Part shown: positions 60,723 through 64,000 of the stretch, one piece after another | Layout: the number at the start of each line of letters is the position of its first letter | Numbering within the stretch: the first letter of the stretch is position 1 | From: JAUZRW01 sp964549915 | Lineage (GTDB): Bacteria; Chloroflexota; Anaerolineae; Aggregatilineales; Phototrophicaceae | NCBI GenBank assembly: GCA_964549915.1 | Contig: CAZJWX010000014.1 | Span: 15,231 to 79,230 of the forward strand | Direction: 5' to 3' | DNA length: 64,000 bases | The notes under the pieces: model-generated | Told to the model about the DNA's origin: nothing | Database searches by the model: none | Seen by the model: the letters and a program-made list of their open reading frames with translations, nothing else | Translations under genes and position numbers: made by a program

Positions 60723-62609
60723 TCAGCGGTCGGTCTCGCCCAGCACGATGTCGATGCTGCCGAGAATGGCGACGACATCGGCGACCTTCTGGCCTTCGCA
60801 CATGCGTCCCAGCGGAGTCAGATTGATGAAGCTTGGGGCACGCACATGATAACGCCAGGGGTTCGAGGTAGCACGCTTGTCGCCAGCAGAGACGACGTAA
60901 TAGCCCAGCTCACCCTTGCCGTTCTCAACGCGACCATATGCCTCGCCAATCGGAACTTTGTCCGCATAGGCGGCATTGTTGTCGGTGACTGATTCACCAG
61001 CGGTGTATTCCAGGCGTGGCAGAATTTGCTTCAGAATACGCACGCTCTCGCGCATTTCCTGCACGCGCACCATATAGCGGGCATACATGTCGCCCTCGTT
61101 GCGCACCGCAACATCAAAATCCAGTTCCGGGTAGATGCTGTACGGGTCAGCACGACGCACATCGTAGGCAACACCGCTGCCGCGCAGCACGGGGCCTGCG
61201 GCGCTGTAGTTGATGGCATCCTCGCGGCTCAAATACCCGATGCCGATGGAGCGCGTGCGCACGATTTCGTTCTCCGTCAGGTACTCTTCGAGTTCGTCAA
61301 TCGTCTGCGGGATGCGCTCATTGATCATCTCCGTGAGGAACTGCATCGTGTTATAGTCGCGGATGCGGTCGTTCATCAAGGTGTTGACCGTGCGCAGTTG
61401 TTCCGGCAGGTCACCGAAGACACCACCGAAGCGCATGTAGTTGCACATCATGCGGCTGCCAGCAACGGCCTCGAAGAAATCCAGAATGCGCTCACGTTCC
61501 TGAATGAAGTACAACACTGGCGTGAAGAACGCGCCGAGGTCATTCAACCAGAAACCAATCGCCCAGAGGTGATTGACAATGCGCGTGAGTTCGACCATCA
61601 GCACGCGAACGACCTCTGCGCGGTAGGTCGGCGGATTCCAGCGCTTGTTGGCAACCATCAACTGCTCGACAGCCAACACATAGCCATGATTGTTGCCCAT
61701 GCTGGAAAGGTAATCCAGACGATCCGTGAAGGGAATGTTGTGCAGCCAGGTGTTACGCTCGCCGATCTTCTCGTGGTTGCGGTGCAGGTAGCCCATGACA
61801 GGTTCCAGCTTGGTGATCGTCTCACCGTCCAGTTCCATCACCATACGGAACACGCCGTGCGTGCTGGGATGGTGCGGCCCCATATTGACGACCAATTGAT
61901 CCGTCTCCACACCATCATGAACGACGGTGTGCTGTTCCATATCGACGCCCATGCCGAAGCCCTTGTACAGGCTGGATTCCGACACATCGCTCAGGCGCGA
62001 GAGATCAATATCGGCGGGGTACTGTACATTCTTGCCGAAGATGTTCTTCTCTTCTGCGCGGTGTACGTGACCACCGGGCCAGCGGCTGGCGAACGGCTTA
62101 TGGTCTTCTTCGTAGTAGGGTTCTTTCCAATCCTTACGCAGCGGATAACCGTGGAACCCTTCCCACAGCAAGATGCGCATCAAATTGGGATGGCCTGCGA
62201 AGCGCACGCCGAAGAGGTCATAGGCTTCGCGCTCCTGGAAGTCTGCCCCTTTCCAAACGGGTACAAGCGAAGGCACTTCCGCTTCTTCGCGGTCAGTCTG
62301 CGCCTTGAAGCAAAGGGCAGAGCCACCCGTTGTGCGATACGCATGGTAGACCATCTCGAGATGGTCTTCGCTGTGTTGGCCTTCATCCAGGTAATCGACA
62401 GCGGTCGCGCTGGAAAGATAGTCGAAGCCGAGTTCTTCCTTGATGTAGGAAGCGACTTCCAGCAGCTTGCCCTTGTCGACAATCACGCCACCATATCCCT
62501 GGCGCGTATCGTCGGAGACTGCGCCGGGGAACTGTTCTTTCAGGTTATCGATGGCATCTTCGATGGAACCGGTCTTCAACGCCTGTTCCGGGGCTGTCAT
62601 ATCAACCAT
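60723..62609 (-). CDS. nuoCD: NADH-quinone oxidoreductase, fused subunits C and D
   Basis: A 628-aa fusion. Residues 1-190 are NuoC (LVPVWKGADFQEREAYDLFGVRFAGHPNLMRILL). Residues 225-628 are NuoD with NMGPHHPSTHGVFRMVMELDG, GYLHRNHEKIGE, EVVRVLMVELTRIVNHLWAIGFW and the terminal DIVLGETDR. It belongs to the peripheral arm near the quinone site. Fused NuoCD is known from enterobacteria and other lineages. It starts two bases after nuoB. Confidence 0.95.
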   Translation of the reverse strand: MVDMTAPEQALKTGSIEDAIDNLKEQFPGAVSDDTRQGYGGVIVDKGKLLEVASYIKEELGFDYLSSATAVDYLDEGQHSEDHLEMVYHAYRTTGGSALCFKAQTDREEAEVPSLVPVWKGADFQEREAYDLFGVRFAGHPNLMRILLWEGFHGYPLRKDWKEPYYEEDHKPFASRWPGGHVHRAEEKNIFGKNVQYPADIDLSRLSDVSESSLYKGFGMGVDMEQHTVVHDGVETDQLVVNMGPHHPSTHGVFRMVMELDGETITKLEPVMGYLHRNHEKIGERNTWLHNIPFTDRLDYLSSMGNNHGYVLAVEQLMVANKRWNPPTYRAEVVRVLMVELTRIVNHLWAIGFWLNDLGAFFTPVLYFIQERERILDFFEAVAGSRMMCNYMRFGGVFGDLPEQLRTVNTLMNDRIRDYNTMQFLTEMINERIPQTIDELEEYLTENEIVRTRSIGIGYLSREDAINYSAAGPVLRGSGVAYDVRRADPYSIYPELDFDVAVRNEGDMYARYMVRVQEMRESVRILKQILPRLEYTAGESVTDNNAAYADKVPIGEAYGRVENGKGELGYYVVSAGDKRATSNPWRYHVRAPSFINLTPLGRMCEGQKVADVVAILGSIDIVLGETDR

Positions 62610-62611
62610 AA

Positions 62612-63502
62612 TTACGACTCACCTTCCGCTTGGGCGCGCTGTGCAGCACGCTTGGCCTTACGAGCCAGCGCAGCCTGACGCCGCTTTTCACGAATATCTT
62701 CACTTTCTTCCCAGGGTGACTTACCGCCCTCAATCTTCGCCGGTGCCTCAGCAACTGCTTCAGCCGCAGCCGCAGGCGCAGCACCTTCATCCGTTCCCGC
62801 CGTCAGCGCAGCCGAACGCCAGGCTGGCAGTTCGCGGCTGGCATCCATTGCGTAACTGTCCTCTTGGCGCGCCCCTTCTTCCGCACGGCGGCGGATCATG
62901 TCCATCTGGCGCGGATCAATGATGTCCGGCCCCAGAATCGGAACAGGCGTCGGATCCGAGGGACCCACGCCATACCAGGGCACGTCATCCATGGTGGAAA
63001 TCGACTGCCCGTCGATCTTCTTTTGCAGGGAAATCAGGCCATAGAGCAGGGCTTGTGGGGTGGGCGGGCAACCAGGCACGTAGACATCCACCGGGAGATA
63101 CTTATCAATCCCGGAAACGACGTTGTAGCCTTCCTTGAAGGGGCCACCACCGCTGGCGCAGGCACCCATCGCCAGCACGTACTTGGGTTCCGGCATCTGG
63201 TTATACAGGCGCACAATCGGCACCACCATCTTCTTGGTCACCGTGCCAGAGACGATCATCAGATCCGATTGACGCGGGGTCGCACGCATCACTTCCATGC
63301 CGAAGCGCGAAAAGTCGAAGCGCGATGAGGCAGTGGCAATCATCTCGATCGCGCAGCATGCCAGCCCGAAGAGCATCGGCCACATGGAGTTGCGGCGTCC
63401 CCAATTGTAGAGGGTGCTCAGGCTGGTGATGGCGACATTGTTCTGTAAATCCGCCGGGATCGGATACTGGGTTGTATTGAGTTCCTGTAATTTCAGTTCC
63501 AT
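62612..63502 (-). CDS. nuoB: NADH-quinone oxidoreductase subunit B with C-terminal extension
   Basis: A 296-aa subunit that binds cluster N2. Ligand segments are GLACCAIEM (tandem Cys), GACASGGG and VPGCPPTPQALLYGL. The NuoB core ends near residue 175. A roughly 120-residue Ala/Glu/Lys-rich extension follows, ending GGKSPWEESEDIREKRRQ and ALARKAKRAAQ. ATG 63502 has GAGGAGAG eight bases upstream. The gene overlaps iscX by ten bases. Confidence 0.93.
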   Translation of the reverse strand: MELKLQELNTTQYPIPADLQNNVAITSLSTLYNWGRRNSMWPMLFGLACCAIEMIATASSRFDFSRFGMEVMRATPRQSDLMIVSGTVTKKMVVPIVRLYNQMPEPKYVLAMGACASGGGPFKEGYNVVSGIDKYLPVDVYVPGCPPTPQALLYGLISLQKKIDGQSISTMDDVPWYGVGPSDPTPVPILGPDIIDPRQMDMIRRRAEEGARQEDSYAMDASRELPAWRSAALTAGTDEGAAPAAAAEAVAEAPAKIEGGKSPWEESEDIREKRRQAALARKAKRAAQRAQAEGES

Positions 63503-63705
63503 TCGTTCGTACTCTCCTCGTACCACTCTCGCAGGATGTCGTTCAACAAATCCTCATTCGCCAATGCGGGATCATCGGAGAAATCCGGGAGCGCAAGTAT
63601 CATTTGCAGCAACTGCTGTGTACCTACGTCGTCAACATCAACGTCTGCGTAATGCTTCTTCAATTCCAGTACAATTTCATACGTGTAATCCCAGGACAAC
63701 GACAT
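63493..63705 (-). CDS. iscX: IscX-family Fe-S assembly adaptor
   Basis: A 70-aa acidic protein whose pattern matches E. coli IscX: an N-terminal W.Y..EI.LEL, then LPDFSDDPALANEDLLNDILREWYEE, equivalent to the family's F-DDP--SNE--L--I---W--E block. IscX binds IscS and modulates iron delivery to Fe-S scaffolds. Here it is the first gene of an iscX-nuoB-nuoCD-nuoI operon and overlaps nuoB, an unusual place for it. A weak GAG precedes the ATG. Confidence 0.82.
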   Translation of the reverse strand: MSLSWDYTYEIVLELKKHYADVDVDDVGTQQLLQMILALPDFSDDPALANEDLLNDILREWYEESTNEWN

Positions 63706-64000
63706 TTTTGCTCAACTTTATCTTCTTTATCCTACCAGAAAACGCCCTGTTGTTGTGCAAATTCTGGCAAATTGGACGAATGACATCCCCGCGAAAGAGT
63801 ATCAGGCTGACCATTAGCGCCGGAATTATAACAGAAAAACACAGTCCCCTGCCACGATTCAGCGGGTTGAGCAAACGATGCGATTCCAGGTTGTTTGTCA
63901 CGAATTTCACAAGCGATTGTAACATGCTTCGGGCAAACCGCAACAGATTCAGGGCAATCGCCTCAAATTTGTAAGAGTAATTGCAACAAAAAGGTGTCAT
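63706..64000 (-). promoter_or_regulatory. Upstream control region of the iscX-nuo operon with two candidate promoters
   Basis: About 295 bases with no credible gene. On the minus strand one candidate is an extended -10 (TG-T-TATAAT, TATAAT at 63825-63830). A second, further upstream, has TTGCGG and TACAAT separated by 16 bases (TACAAT at 63916-63921, also preceded by TG-T). Both would give leaders of more than 100 bases before iscX. The window ends here. Confidence 0.5.

Noticed and set aside
61026..62678. Open frame of 550 codons antisense to nuoCD
   Set aside because: NuoCD is unambiguous in the other strand. This frame shows no family motifs.
63677..64000. Minus-strand open frame of 107 codons reaching the window end
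   Set aside because: It runs through two promoter-like elements, has no ribosome binding site and reads like non-coding sequence.

Overview
The window looks like the chromosome of a Chloroflexota bacterium, probably Anaerolineae-like. That placement is an inference from several traits: a fused NuoCD, secreted proteins with long Thr/Pro 'TPT/PAPT' linkers, a DUF2256 plus short FAD-binding photolyase-type cluster, VOR-type ferredoxin-dependent oxoacid metabolism, and moderately high G+C with strong codon bias. No rRNA gene is present, so the taxonomy is not proven. I saw no insertion sequence, prophage, integrase or CRISPR array. There is one tRNA gene, tRNA-Pro(GGG), at 40978-41052.

Region 1 (1-16.2 kb). 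A four-gene minus-strand operon encodes a 2-oxoacid:ferredoxin oxidoreductase of the VorB (branched-chain 2-oxoacid) type. It is followed by a plus-strand giant secreted protein of 2,621 aa: five lamin-tail domains, an ExeM-like endonuclease/exonuclease/phosphatase domain, adhesin-type beta domains and two copies of an unknown C-terminal domain. Next comes a complete minus-strand branched-chain amino acid ABC transporter (livK-H-M-G-F). VOR and Liv fit together as uptake and oxidation of branched-chain amino acids or their oxoacids.

Region 2 (16.2-31.1 kb). A 13.5-kb minus-strand myo-inositol operon contains a sugar ABC transporter, iolG, iolC, an iolE/iolI-like isomerase, iolB, iolD, mmsA, a second Gfo/Idh/MocA dehydrogenase and a LacD-like class I aldolase that probably fills the IolJ step. 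An IclR-type regulator is divergently transcribed from a compact double promoter at 29.88-29.95 kb. Between iolB and iolD, with almost no intergenic space, sits a gene of lower G+C for a tandem TIR/TIR-like protein. It is a likely anti-phage NADase riding in a metabolic operon, and it is the most unusual item here.

Region 3 (31.3-41 kb). A minus-strand sulfur module (rhodanese, persulfide-dioxygenase/rhodanese fusion, SulP transporter) is divergent from a plus-strand signalling operon (unknown sensor-like protein, hybrid-less histidine kinase, two single-domain response regulators). Then come a multidomain M23 peptidase and the tRNA.

Region 4 (41-55.5 kb). A peptide-type ABC transporter (binding protein and two permeases, no ATPases) is followed by an envelope and signalling block: a class A beta-lactamase-like serine hydrolase, a NUDIX hydrolase, a large membrane sensor kinase whose H-box histidine is replaced by Gln, a LysM protein, an LCP (LytR-CpsA-Psr) protein, an RsbW-like/STAS partner-switch pair and a small membrane protein.

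Region 5 (55.5-64 kb). Minus-strand genes encode Mrp/ApbC (without the usual CxxC), a split photolyase with reversed domain order plus DUF2256, a MoCo-sulfurase-like aminotransferase, and a respiratory complex I segment iscX-nuoB-nuoCD-nuoI. NuoB and NuoI carry the same extra C-terminal tail.
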